In this document: positions 18,334 to 25,488 of the stretch, in pieces | Layout: every line of letters starts with the position of its first letter | Numbering within the stretch: position 1 is the stretch's first letter | Assembly (NCBI GenBank): GCA_008932935.1 | Contig: WBXD01000005.1 | Location: 1-39,903, forward strand | Length of the DNA: 39,903 bases | From: Verrucomicrobiota bacterium | GTDB lineage: Bacteria; Verrucomicrobiota; Verrucomicrobiia; Verrucomicrobiales; Akkermansiaceae | Direction of reading: 5' to 3' | The notes under the pieces: model-generated | The model's input: the letters and a program-made list of their open reading frames with translations, nothing else | Told to the model about the DNA's origin: nothing | Database searches by the model: none | Program-made: the position numbers and the translations under genes

Positions 18334-19014
18334 GTGGCCGCACCTTTCACCCTCGTTTTGGAAACCTCCACCCCGCAGGCATCCCTCGTCCTCGCCGGAG
18401 CTCTCGATGGCTTGACGCAACGCGAGTTTGCCAGCGACCGCAGCCACCACGCAAGTTTGTTCGCTCCCCTCGGCGAGTTGCTGCAAGCCGCCGCCGACGG
18501 ACGCCTGGAACGTGTGCTGGTGGGCAGTGGCCCGGGCAGTTACAGCGGCACCAGGGTGGGTATTGCCGCCGCCCAAGGCGTGGCGCTGGCCCGCGAATGC
18601 CCGACCGTGGCGCTGCCCTCGATTTTGGCCTTGCCCGCTGCGGCAAGCGCCGCCGGCTGCTTGGTCATCGGTGATGCACGGCGCGGCGGGTATTGGGTTG
18701 CGCAGATCACCGCTTGTCAGATGGAGGTGGGCCCGCAGCTAACAGATGCCGCTGGCCTGGCGGTGGCGGTGGCCGCGGCCGTGGAGTTAGGGCAAGCGGT
18801 GGTGAGTTTTGAAGCAGCGGAGCGGTTTCCCTTGCCGACGCATTTGGCGGCGGAGGTTGCGCAGGAGTTCCCCACTGCGGCGCGACTCTGGCAGGCCTGG
18901 GGCCTAGCCTCCGAGGCGACGCGTGCAGCGTGGGCCGCAGCACTGCCCCAGCCAATCTACCTCAAGCCACCACACATTACTCCGGCTAAACGGCCGTGGC
19001 TGGTGCCGGCGTGA
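18334..19014 (+). CDS. tsaB: tRNA threonylcarbamoyladenosine biosynthesis protein TsaB
   Basis: TsaB is the non-catalytic partner of TsaD in t6A37 synthesis and has an inactivated ASKHA fold. The GTG at 18334 gives 226 residues starting APFTLVLETSTPQASLVL, the typical TsaB N-terminus. The family signature VGSGPGSYSGTRVGIAAAQGVA lies near residue 75. A degenerate second half ends PIYLKPP, as in many TsaB proteins. The track start at 18295 is a TTG with no support. It is divergent from the lipoprotein/lysA group and convergent with the phosphoesterase gene. The 220-bp upstream gap holds no recognisable gene. Confidence 0.93.
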   Translation: MAAPFTLVLETSTPQASLVLAGALDGLTQREFASDRSHHASLFAPLGELLQAAADGRLERVLVGSGPGSYSGTRVGIAAAQGVALARECPTVALPSILALPAAASAAGCLVIGDARRGGYWVAQITACQMEVGPQLTDAAGLAVAVAAAVELGQAVVSFEAAERFPLPTHLAAEVAQEFPTAARLWQAWGLASEATRAAWAAALPQPIYLKPPHITPAKRPWLVPA

Positions 19015-19057
19015 TTGGGCGACTCGCGGCGTGGGCGCTAGGCCAAGCGCCTGGCTG

Positions 19058-19780
19058 TCAGCGGCCTTCGGCGATGCGCTCGGCAAGCATCCGGGGCAGG
19101 CCGGCAGCGAGGATTTTCGCCTGGGTTTTGGCAATGTCGTATTCGACCCGCCGGTACACCACGAGATGATGATCGCTATCGTAAATGGCGTAACACGAGC
19201 GCCAGTCGCCATCGCGCGGTTGCCCCACCGAGCCGCAGTTGATGAAGTATTTGGCGCTTTTCTCGATGATGATCGAATCGGCCGGCACCTCGTTGACCTT
19301 GTCGGTCTTGGTATAAACCCGCGGCACGTGGGTGTGGCCGTGAAAACAAATCTGGGTGAATTGATAAGAAAAATTGGCCATTGCGTCGAAGCGGTTGGTC
19401 ACATAGTTCCAGTGTGCCGGTTGATCCAAGGTGCTATGGACCACGGTAAAATCGGCCACTTGGCGCACCATGCGCAGGCGTTGTAACCACAGTCGCTGCT
19501 CGTCACTGAGTTGGGCGCGGGTCCACTGCAGGGCGGCGGCGGCTACCGGGTTCATACTTTCCAGCGAGTGGTTGCCCGCGGCGTCCTCGTCGTGGTTGCC
19601 CTTGATGGTAGGGCAATCTAACTGGCGAATGATTTCCAAGCAGGCCCCCGGATCGGCATTGTAGCCGACCACGTCGCCCATGCACACGTAATCGCTGACG
19701 CCTTGTTTGGAAGCGTCGTCAAGCACAGCCTCCAGGGCTTCGAGGTTGGCGTGAATGTCACCGAAAATAGCGATCCGCAT
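19058..19780 (-). CDS. Calcineurin-like metallophosphoesterase (YfcE/MJ0936-like)
   Basis: The protein is 240 residues from the ATG at 19780, where MRIAIFGDIHANLEALE is the expected N-terminus. All metal-binding motifs of the fold are present: GDIHAN, GDVVGYNADP, GNHDED, VVHST in the position of the third His, and GHTHVP. Two divalent metals are therefore likely bound. Family members hydrolyse phosphodiesters or small phosphomonoesters; the substrate is not known. The C-terminal part with NCGSVGQPRDGD is also typical. It is divergent from the sigma factor gene. Confidence 0.93.
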   Translation of the reverse strand: MRIAIFGDIHANLEALEAVLDDASKQGVSDYVCMGDVVGYNADPGACLEIIRQLDCPTIKGNHDEDAAGNHSLESMNPVAAAALQWTRAQLSDEQRLWLQRLRMVRQVADFTVVHSTLDQPAHWNYVTNRFDAMANFSYQFTQICFHGHTHVPRVYTKTDKVNEVPADSIIIEKSAKYFINCGSVGQPRDGDWRSCYAIYDSDHHLVVYRRVEYDIAKTQAKILAAGLPRMLAERIAEGR

Positions 19781-19843
19781 GGTTACTGTACGATAGGGCT
19801 GCCACAAAAATGACGCCGAAGCTGGCTTGTGTCGAGACGAAAT

Positions 19844-19911
19844 CCCGAACCTTGAGCCAATCGCGCACTAAACCCCAGAGCTAGGCGTTTCACGACTCGG
19901 TTCGGGGTTAG
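19844..19911 (+). promoter_or_regulatory. Competing stem-loops upstream of the sigma factor
   Basis: CCCGAACC (19844-19851) pairs with GGTTCGGG (19899-19906). CTAAACCCC (19868-19876) can instead pair, with one bulged base, with the overlapping GGGGTTAG (19904-19911). The two helices share bases, so they exclude each other, and the second is followed by a T-rich stretch. On the plus strand this would be a leader upstream of the sigma factor start at 20003. It could be an attenuator-like switch; chance pairing is possible. Confidence 0.35.
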
Positions 19912-20002
19912 ATTTATTTTTCATTCCACTCATTATAAGTTAGTTACAACTTTTTCGAATGAGAGAAAGACAATTCGGTGGCGATCTGCTACACTGCGTC
20001 CG

Positions 20003-20683
20003 ATGGCCGAGGGAAACGTACCAACCAAGGAGGAACCAGACGCGCCGCTGGGGGACGTGATTCTTGGGGAGGCGTACGCGAAGACGCGCAAGAGTTTGAT
20101 TGCCAAACTCGATAACTGGGAGGACCAGAAGGCCTGGGATGAATTTTACAAGATTTACTGGCGGCTCATTTATTCGGTGGCGATGAAGGCCGGGCTGCGC
20201 TCCGACGAGGCCTTTGACTGCGTGCAGGAGACGATTTTGTCGATCGCCAAGCAGAGCAAGAAGAACCTGTACGATCCGGCGCAGGGCTCGTTTAAAACCT
20301 GGTTGATGAACATGACGCGCTGGCGCATCAACGACCAATTTCGCAAGCGCAAGAAGGATACGGCGATGGTGGTTGGAGATTTGGATAATGACCGCAAGAC
20401 GGCATTCATTGACCGGGTGGAAGATCCCAATGGCGAGGTGTTGTCGCGGCTGTGGGACATGGAGTGGAAAAAGAATGTGGCCGACGCCGCACTCACCATG
20501 GTCAAGGCCAATGTGTCGTCCAAACAATATCAGATTTTTGATTGTTACGTCATCAAGCAGTGGGACGCGAAAAAGGTGCAGGATCACTTGAATGTGAGCT
20601 TGGCTCAGGTGTACTTAGCGAAACATCGGGTGGGCGCGGTGCTCAAACGCGAACTCGCCAAACTCCAAGCAAATGTCGAGTAA
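20003..20683 (+). CDS. RNA polymerase sigma factor, ECF-like sigma-70 family
   Basis: The 226-residue protein has a sigma-70 region 2 (about residues 42-118) with WDEFYKIYWRLIYSVAMKAG, DEAFDCVQETILSIAK and FKTWLMNMTRWRINDQFRKR. An acidic linker and then region 4 (about 165-220) follow, with the helix-turn-helix DAKKVQDHLNVSLAQVYLAKHRVG. No region 1.1 or 3 is evident, so it is ECF-type, with an N-terminal extension of about 35 residues. The gene overlaps the next one by 11 bp, so both are made from one message. In Planctomycetes and Verrucomicrobia such sigma factors are often encoded with a Ser/Thr kinase, which is the likely signal input here. Target promoters are unknown. Confidence 0.93.
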   Translation: MAEGNVPTKEEPDAPLGDVILGEAYAKTRKSLIAKLDNWEDQKAWDEFYKIYWRLIYSVAMKAGLRSDEAFDCVQETILSIAKQSKKNLYDPAQGSFKTWLMNMTRWRINDQFRKRKKDTAMVVGDLDNDRKTAFIDRVEDPNGEVLSRLWDMEWKKNVADAALTMVKANVSSKQYQIFDCYVIKQWDAKKVQDHLNVSLAQVYLAKHRVGAVLKRELAKLQANVE

Positions 20684-23258
20684 GTTCCGCTTGGACCCGC
20701 TCATCCCGGATCATGAAATCCTCCGCAAAATCGGCGGCGGGGCGTATGGCGAGGTGTGGCTGGGCCGCGGGGTAACGGGTGCCTGGCGGGCAGTGAAAGT
20801 GGTATGGCGGGAGGATTTTGAGGATGCACGGACCTTTGAGCGGGAGTTTGAGGGAATCCTGAAATTCGAGCCCATCTCGCGCGATCACCCGGGCTTGGTC
20901 AACATCCTCCACGTCGGCCGCAGCCCCGACGGAATCTCGTTCTACTACTATGTGATGGAGCTGGGCGATGACGTGCGCAGCGGCCAAGATATCAATCCCA
21001 TTGAGTACGAGGCACGTACCCTGCGGCCGGATGTCAAATCGGCTACCGCCGCCTGCCTGCGCCTGCCGCTGTGCATTGACGTCGGCCTGCGACTGGCCGA
21101 AGCGCTACATCATTTGCACGAAGGCGGGCTGGCGCATCGCGACGTGAAGCCGTCGAACGTGATCTTTATCAATGGCAAGGCTAAGCTGGCGGACATCGGC
21201 TTGGTGGCGGCACACGGTCAGCGGACGTTTGTCGGAACCGAAGGCTTTGTGCCGCCGGAAGGCCCCGGTTCAACCCAGGCAGATGTGTACAGCCTCGGCA
21301 AGGTGCTCTATGAAATTGTCACCGGCAAGGACCGTCTGGATTTTCCCGAACTGCCCGATGAACTGCCAGTCGAAGCGGAGCGCAAGCGCTGGCTCGAGCT
21401 CAACAGCATTATTTGCGACGTGTGCGAACCGCGTGTCTCAAAGCGCAAAATCACCAGCGCCGCGCAACTCGCCGTGGCCCTACGGCTATTGCAGCGGGGC
21501 AAACGCCGTCCGCGCCGCACCGCTGCCACGTGGTTCACCCTGCTATTGCTCGCCACCTTCAGCCTGGCACTGTGGCAATTGGCCAAGAGCCACGATTGGC
21601 TCGCGTTTGGGCGCAGCCACGCGGCAGATTCGGTGCCAGCGGTGGTGGGCATGTACCGGGTGGTGAGCACGCCGGACACCGCGGATGTACTCGATGCGAC
21701 TGGCCGCTGGGTGGGTACCACGCCCACCGGTACCATGAGAGCAGTGGTGGGTGAAGACGTCACTTTCAGTATTCAAAAACACGGCTATCGCCCAGTCACG
21801 GTCACCGAAAGAATCGGTCCCGCCTCAGTGAACGAGCCGCAATCGATCTTCAAAGCGTTAGACGTGTATTCGCCCCCACTCTTCGGCGAGGACTGGCTCG
21901 ACCAGCACGGCGTTGCCTATCAGCCGGTGGGGGAGGAACACGTGAGCATTGACTACGTGGTCGAGGAGGAGTGGAAAAAATTCACGCAAGAGACGAAGCG
22001 AGCGGCGGGAGCGGCGGAGGTATTGGATTATTCGCAGAACGGCCAGGCCACCAAAGTGGTGCTGTGCACCGCGGAAGACTCCACCGGGTTCTGCAACTGG
22101 TTGCGCAGTGGCGGCATCAAGGCGGGTTTTCTAACCGAGGATCACGAGGTGCTGCCGCACTTCGAGCAATTGTTCAAGCACGCAGGGTTGAGCACGCGGG
22201 CACGGCGCGACGGCCTCAGGCCGTTGCGGGTGATCGTGCGCAAAATTGCCTATGCGAGCATTGAATTGACGACCCACCCGGCGGGCGCGGAGGTGTACTT
22301 GAACGGCGCGACCGTGGGTTTCGCCAGCGAAGTATTGCTCATCCCCAAGGTCAAGCCCGGCGCAGTCGAGTTGATCATCGTCCACGAGGGCTACAAGCCC
22401 GATACCCAAAAACTCACGATCAAGCCGGGCCAGACGCTGCCACTCAGCGTCACATTGCGCGAGAACAAGGGGGTAATTTTCGGCCGACCTTGGCAAAACG
22501 GCATTGGCATGAAATTCGTGCCCATCGGGCGGGACCTGATGGTGTCGATTTGGGAAACACGCGTGCGTGATTACGAGTTATTTATCAAGGAAACCAAGCA
22601 TCACCCGCCAATGGCCCCAGGGTTCGCGCAGACGCCGGACCATCCGGTAGTGCTCGTCACCCGCGATGATGCCGTGGCATTCTGCGACTGGCTGACCCAG
22701 CGCGAACGCAAACCTGGCGTCGAGCGCATCGGCGGCACCCACCTGTACCGCTTGCCCACCGATGTGGAATGGAGCCAGATGGTGGGCTTGGAGGAAAACC
22801 AGGGCCTCAGCCCGAGTTGGCGCGATGCCCGCAAGGAGCGAGTGTTTCCTTGGGGCAGCGAGTGGCCGCCGCCGAGCAAGGCCGGCAATTTCGCCGATAT
22901 ATCCGCTGCCCCGGAACCCGGCATGGCCGGCGAACGGACTATTCCTGGCTATAACGATGGCTTTGCCCAAACCGCCCCCGTCGGCTCCTTCACCCCAAAT
23001 TCCGAGGGCATTTACGATCTGAGTGGCAATGTGAGCGAGTGGGTTGCCGACGCCAACTCGTCGGTTGATCACAACCGCCTCGGGGTCCTGCGCGGCGGCG
23101 GGTGGAGCACCTATCAGGCAGAAAACCTCTACTCCGGCGCACGCTATCCACAACCCCCCGATACCACCGCCGACGTCTATGGCTTCCGGGTGGTGCTTGC
23201 CAAAATCACGCTGGCGACCGAGCAGCCGCCAGCCCCGTCTGACACCGCCCCGCCCTGA
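20673..23258 (+). CDS. Membrane Ser/Thr protein kinase with PEGA and FGE-like (SUMF1) domains
   Basis: The 861-residue protein starts with a cytoplasmic kinase (about 1-275): GGGAYGEVWLG loop, AVKVV lysine, HRDVKPSN catalytic loop at 155-162, and ADIG in place of DFG. The key Lys and Asp residues remain, so it may be active. One membrane helix (about 284-303) leads to an outside region with a PEGA-like domain (about 325-380), a truncated FGE-like piece (about 400-480, with DSTGFCNWLRSGG), a second PEGA (about 525-595) and a full FGE/SUMF1-type lectin-like domain (about 605-850: AVAFCDWLT, YRLPTDVEW, YDLSGNVSEW, LRGGGWS). The catalytic Cys pattern of true formylglycine enzymes is not seen, so this end is probably a sensor. 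The start overlaps the sigma gene. Confidence 0.93.
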   Translation: MSSKFRLDPLIPDHEILRKIGGGAYGEVWLGRGVTGAWRAVKVVWREDFEDARTFEREFEGILKFEPISRDHPGLVNILHVGRSPDGISFYYYVMELGDDVRSGQDINPIEYEARTLRPDVKSATAACLRLPLCIDVGLRLAEALHHLHEGGLAHRDVKPSNVIFINGKAKLADIGLVAAHGQRTFVGTEGFVPPEGPGSTQADVYSLGKVLYEIVTGKDRLDFPELPDELPVEAERKRWLELNSIICDVCEPRVSKRKITSAAQLAVALRLLQRGKRRPRRTAATWFTLLLLATFSLALWQLAKSHDWLAFGRSHAADSVPAVVGMYRVVSTPDTADVLDATGRWVGTTPTGTMRAVVGEDVTFSIQKHGYRPVTVTERIGPASVNEPQSIFKALDVYSPPLFGEDWLDQHGVAYQPVGEEHVSIDYVVEEEWKKFTQETKRAAGAAEVLDYSQNGQATKVVLCTAEDSTGFCNWLRSGGIKAGFLTEDHEVLPHFEQLFKHAGLSTRARRDGLRPLRVIVRKIAYASIELTTHPAGAEVYLNGATVGFASEVLLIPKVKPGAVELIIVHEGYKPDTQKLTIKPGQTLPLSVTLRENKGVIFGRPWQNGIGMKFVPIGRDLMVSIWETRVRDYELFIKETKHHPPMAPGFAQTPDHPVVLVTRDDAVAFCDWLTQRERKPGVERIGGTHLYRLPTDVEWSQMVGLEENQGLSPSWRDARKERVFPWGSEWPPPSKAGNFADISAAPEPGMAGERTIPGYNDGFAQTAPVGSFTPNSEGIYDLSGNVSEWVADANSSVDHNRLGVLRGGGWSTYQAENLYSGARYPQPPDTTADVYGFRVVLAKITLATEQPPAPSDTAPP

Positions 23259-23284
23259 AGCCGCTATCCCACACCCGCACTCTA

Positions 23285-23692
23285 ATGGTTGAAATAACGA
23301 TCGAATATGCCGGCGATTTACACTGCAACGCCACCCACGGCCCCTCTGGCAGCCATCTGGCAACCGACGCACCGGTGGACAACAATGGCCGCGGCGAGGC
23401 GTTTTCGCCCACCGATTTGGTGGCCACCGCAGTGGGCACCTGCATGGCCACGGTGTTGGGTATTGTCGCCCAACGCAAGAACATCGTCCTCGCCGGCATG
23501 ACTGTGACGGTGCGCAAATACATGTCCGACGACCAACCCCGCCGCATCACCTGTTTGGAAGTAGACCTCCGCCTGCCGCTGCCGGCGAGCCATCCTGAGC
23601 GCATGATATTTGAAAGTGCAGCCTGCTCCTGCCCGGTCTATCACAGCATCCACCCCGACATCGAGGTGGTGATCAACTGGCACTGGCAGTAA
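23285..23692 (+). CDS. OsmC/Ohr-family peroxide-type thiol protein
   Basis: The 135-residue protein fits the OsmC family in length and pattern: PTDLVATAVGTCMATVLGIVAQRKN holds the first conserved Cys on the central helix, and SAACSCPVYHSI holds the second. The pair normally reduces organic hydroperoxides as a dithiol; members of the YhfA type have less certain substrates. It begins 26 bp after the kinase stop on the same strand, so read-through or co-transcription is plausible. Its convergent neighbour is a peroxiredoxin, so two thiol peroxide-defence genes lie end to end. Confidence 0.9.
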   Translation: MVEITIEYAGDLHCNATHGPSGSHLATDAPVDNNGRGEAFSPTDLVATAVGTCMATVLGIVAQRKNIVLAGMTVTVRKYMSDDQPRRITCLEVDLRLPLPASHPERMIFESAACSCPVYHSIHPDIEVVINWHWQ

Positions 23693-23720
23693 ACCTGGCG
23701 CAACGGCACCCAGGCGGCGC

Positions 23721-24347
23721 TTACTTTGATAGATAGCTGCTCACTCCGCTATGGTCGGGAGTCATGGCGGCGTCTCCCACCTTCCAATCCATCGGGCAGA
23801 CCTCGCCGAATTGCTCAAAGTGCTGCAGCGCGTCAATCATGCGCAGGCACTCGCTGATCGAGCGGCCCAGCGGCATGTCATTGACAACTTGGTGGCGCAC
23901 GATGCCGGCGCGGTCGATGAGGAATAAGCCGCGGTAGGCGACGAGTTCGCCGGTGACGCTGACCACGCCCTGGTCATCTGCGGACCACTCGCCTGCGAGC
24001 ACATCGTAGGCTTCGGCGATGGTTTTGTTGACGTCGGCGACGAGCGGATAAGTCACCCCTTGGATACCACCCTGTTGGCGCGGGGTTTGCAGCCACGTCC
24101 AATGCGCAAACTCCGAATCCGTCGAGCAACCCACCACCGCTACATTGCGTTTTTCAAACTCGCCGAGCTCTTCCTGGAAACGGTGCAGCTCGGTGGGACA
24201 CACGAAGGTGAAGTCCTTCGGATAGAAAAAAAGCACCACGTAGCTCTTGCCTTTATACTGCTCGAGCGAAAAATCCTCAATGATGGTGCTGACGGCGACT
24301 GCCTTGGCGCGGAACGAGGGGGCGGACTTGCCTACTAGGACTGACAT
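23721..24347 (-). CDS. 2-Cys peroxiredoxin (AhpC/TSA family)
   Basis: The ATG at 24347 gives 208 residues starting MSVLVGKSAPSFRA; the 20 upstream residues in the track are a poly-Pro translation of a C-rich leader. The peroxidatic Cys is in FYPKDFTFVCPTEL near residue 50, and the resolving Cys is in GEVCPMDW near the C-terminus. This is the typical 2-Cys AhpC/Prx1 plan that reduces H2O2 and alkyl hydroperoxides. Further motifs are VVGCSTDSEFAHWTW, FLIDRAGIVRHQ and the terminal YLSK. The reductase partner is not in the window. Confidence 0.96.
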   Translation of the reverse strand: MSVLVGKSAPSFRAKAVAVSTIIEDFSLEQYKGKSYVVLFFYPKDFTFVCPTELHRFQEELGEFEKRNVAVVGCSTDSEFAHWTWLQTPRQQGGIQGVTYPLVADVNKTIAEAYDVLAGEWSADDQGVVSVTGELVAYRGLFLIDRAGIVRHQVVNDMPLGRSISECLRMIDALQHFEQFGEVCPMDWKVGDAAMTPDHSGVSSYLSK

Positions 24348-24350
24348 GAT

Positions 24351-24385
24351 GGTGGGAGTGGGGGGAGGTGGTGGTGGGGGGGTGG
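24351..24385. promoter_or_regulatory. G-run tract (C-rich leader) just before the peroxiredoxin start
   Basis: The plus strand carries runs of 3, 6 and 7 guanines with shorter GG runs between them, directly upstream of the peroxiredoxin ATG on the minus strand. The mRNA leader would be C-rich and the DNA template G-rich. A G-quadruplex is possible on that strand. There is no visible Shine-Dalgarno sequence in this leader. Confidence 0.4.
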
Positions 24386-24740
24386 ATTGAAAGTGGTACC
24401 CGGCCATAGCTGGCGAGTCAAGCTAATGAGTGACGGACTTTATGGTCGTGTCTTCGCCAGTGATGGATCGTGGTGCAAGCAACCCCGGAAAGACAAACTC
24501 TGAGTCCATCCCCCAGTGCGGATCCTCTTCGCATAGAAAGAGACGACCGCCGTGGCCGCAGCCTCCCGTCCGCCCTTGCCCGGGCGTTCCACCTAGAGTC
24601 CATTGGACTAAGCAATGCTGAAAAAACCGCCCACCGCACTCGTCCCTGCCTAGGGAAAGACGCCTTGCCGCAGATTCGTACATTTCCGTGTTGCCAAGAC
24701 CATGGTTCGCGGGCTAGCTTCCGCCCGCCGCAGTGCCAAC
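24386..24740. other. Intergenic stretch without recognisable gene
   Basis: Between the peroxiredoxin leader and tRNA-Gln(UUG) I see no ORF with a family pattern, no repeat of the local types and no convincing terminator. It presumably carries the peroxiredoxin promoter (minus) and the tRNA promoter (plus), but no clear -35/-10 pair stands out. The short ORFs listed here have no supporting composition. Confidence 0.5.
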
Positions 24741-24811
24741 AGCCTCATAGTGTAATGGTAACACACCGGATTTTGATTCCGTTATTCCAGGTTCGAGCCC
24801 TGGTGAGGCTA
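24741..24811 (+). tRNA. tRNA-Gln (anticodon UUG)
   Basis: The acceptor AGCCTCA/TGAGGCT pairs perfectly over 7 bp. The anticodon loop TTTTGAT gives TTG, and the T-arm is CCAGG-TTCGAGC-CCTGG. The outer anticodon-stem pair (C27-U43) is mismatched. CCA is not encoded (discriminator A is followed by CTT), unlike the next tRNA. Confidence 0.92.
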
Positions 24812-24853
24812 CTTTGCGCAACTCCGGCCACTCCAGAGTCATTTCCATTCAAA

Positions 24854-24927
24854 AGTCCCGTGGTGTAACGGTAGCACAGCAGATTCTGAATCTGCTTGTC
24901 AAGGTTCGAATCCTTGCGGGACTACCA
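24854..24927 (+). tRNA. tRNA-Gln (anticodon CUG)
   Basis: The acceptor AGTCCCG/CGGGACT and anticodon arm GCAGA-TTCTGAA-TCTGC (anticodon CTG) pair perfectly, as does the T-arm CAAGG-TTCGAAT-CCTTG. CCA is encoded. It lies 42 bp after tRNA-Gln(UUG), so the two glutamine isoacceptors probably share a transcript. Confidence 0.95.
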
Positions 24928-25270
24928 TGTGACAACTTCCTGTAATTCAATGCATCAGGATGCTTCTCACGGCTCTCGCCGCTACCTCTCCCTGCCTCTT
25001 GCATGCGCCACTGCGCTACCCTCGCTAGATCCAGCACCTCACCGCCATCAATCCGCATGAGCGCAAGTGCAACCTCGCTACGCTGAGCCTGCTGCAAAAA
25101 AACCATCCTGCCAGTCGCGACCGTGGCGCCATCAGTGATGGCCCGCCACTTGGCTTGGACCGATGCACTTAGCACCGTGGCCGCTGGGTCCAGGCATTTG
25201 AGAGGACAGGCAACACGCTTCTCGACGTCGCCTAGCGCCGGATTCTTCACGCCTCATGGATCTTTCTACA
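24928..25270. other. Intergenic stretch between tRNA genes, no recognisable gene
   Basis: This gap separates tRNA-Gln(CUG) from the convergent tRNA-Val(GAC). The 133-residue minus-strand ORF across it runs into the tRNA-Gln gene and shows no family pattern. I see no repeat or strong hairpin. Confidence 0.45.
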
Positions 25271-25345
25271 TGGTGCGCGATACAGGGTTCGAACCTGTGA
25301 CCCCCTCCGTGTCAGGGAGGTGCTCTACCACTGAGCTAACCGCGC
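25271..25345 (-). tRNA. tRNA-Val (anticodon GAC)
   Basis: On the minus strand the acceptor is GCGCGGT/ATCGCGC and the D-arm is GCTC/GAGC. The anticodon arm is CCTCC-CTGACAC-GGAGG (anticodon GAC), and the T-arm is ACAGG-TTCGAAC-CCTGT. CCA is encoded. It reads GUC/GUU, complementing tRNA-Val(UAC) at 10729. Confidence 0.95.
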
Positions 25346-25439
25346 ATCTGGCCTGCCTTGCGGCGGGCCGAAACTAGGATAGCCGCCGCCACCGATGCAA
25401 CCCCTATTTTCGCTTTTTGTGCGAAATCCGCAGGGCAAC

Positions 25440-25464
25440 GTCCGACACGACGAACGTGCCGGAC
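25440..25464 (-). terminator. Strong stem-loop downstream of aminotransferase gene
   Basis: GTCCG-x-CACG pairs with CGTG-x-CGGAC around a short loop, with one internal mismatch. It lies 25 bp past the aminotransferase stop on the minus strand. No T-run follows, so it may act as a 3' stabiliser or a weak or Rho-assisted terminator rather than a classic intrinsic one. Confidence 0.4.
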
Positions 25465-25488
25465 AGGTCTGCCGCGCTGCAGTGCGGC

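Noticed and set aside
22480-23230. Kinase C-terminal domain as a true formylglycine-generating enzyme
   Set aside because: The fold motifs are present, but the catalytic cysteine pattern near the C-terminus is not (YGFRVVL instead of GFRC-type), so a sensing role is more likely.
24849-25250. 133-residue minus-strand ORF
   Set aside because: It runs into the tRNA-Gln(CUG) gene, and its C-terminus is translated tRNA.
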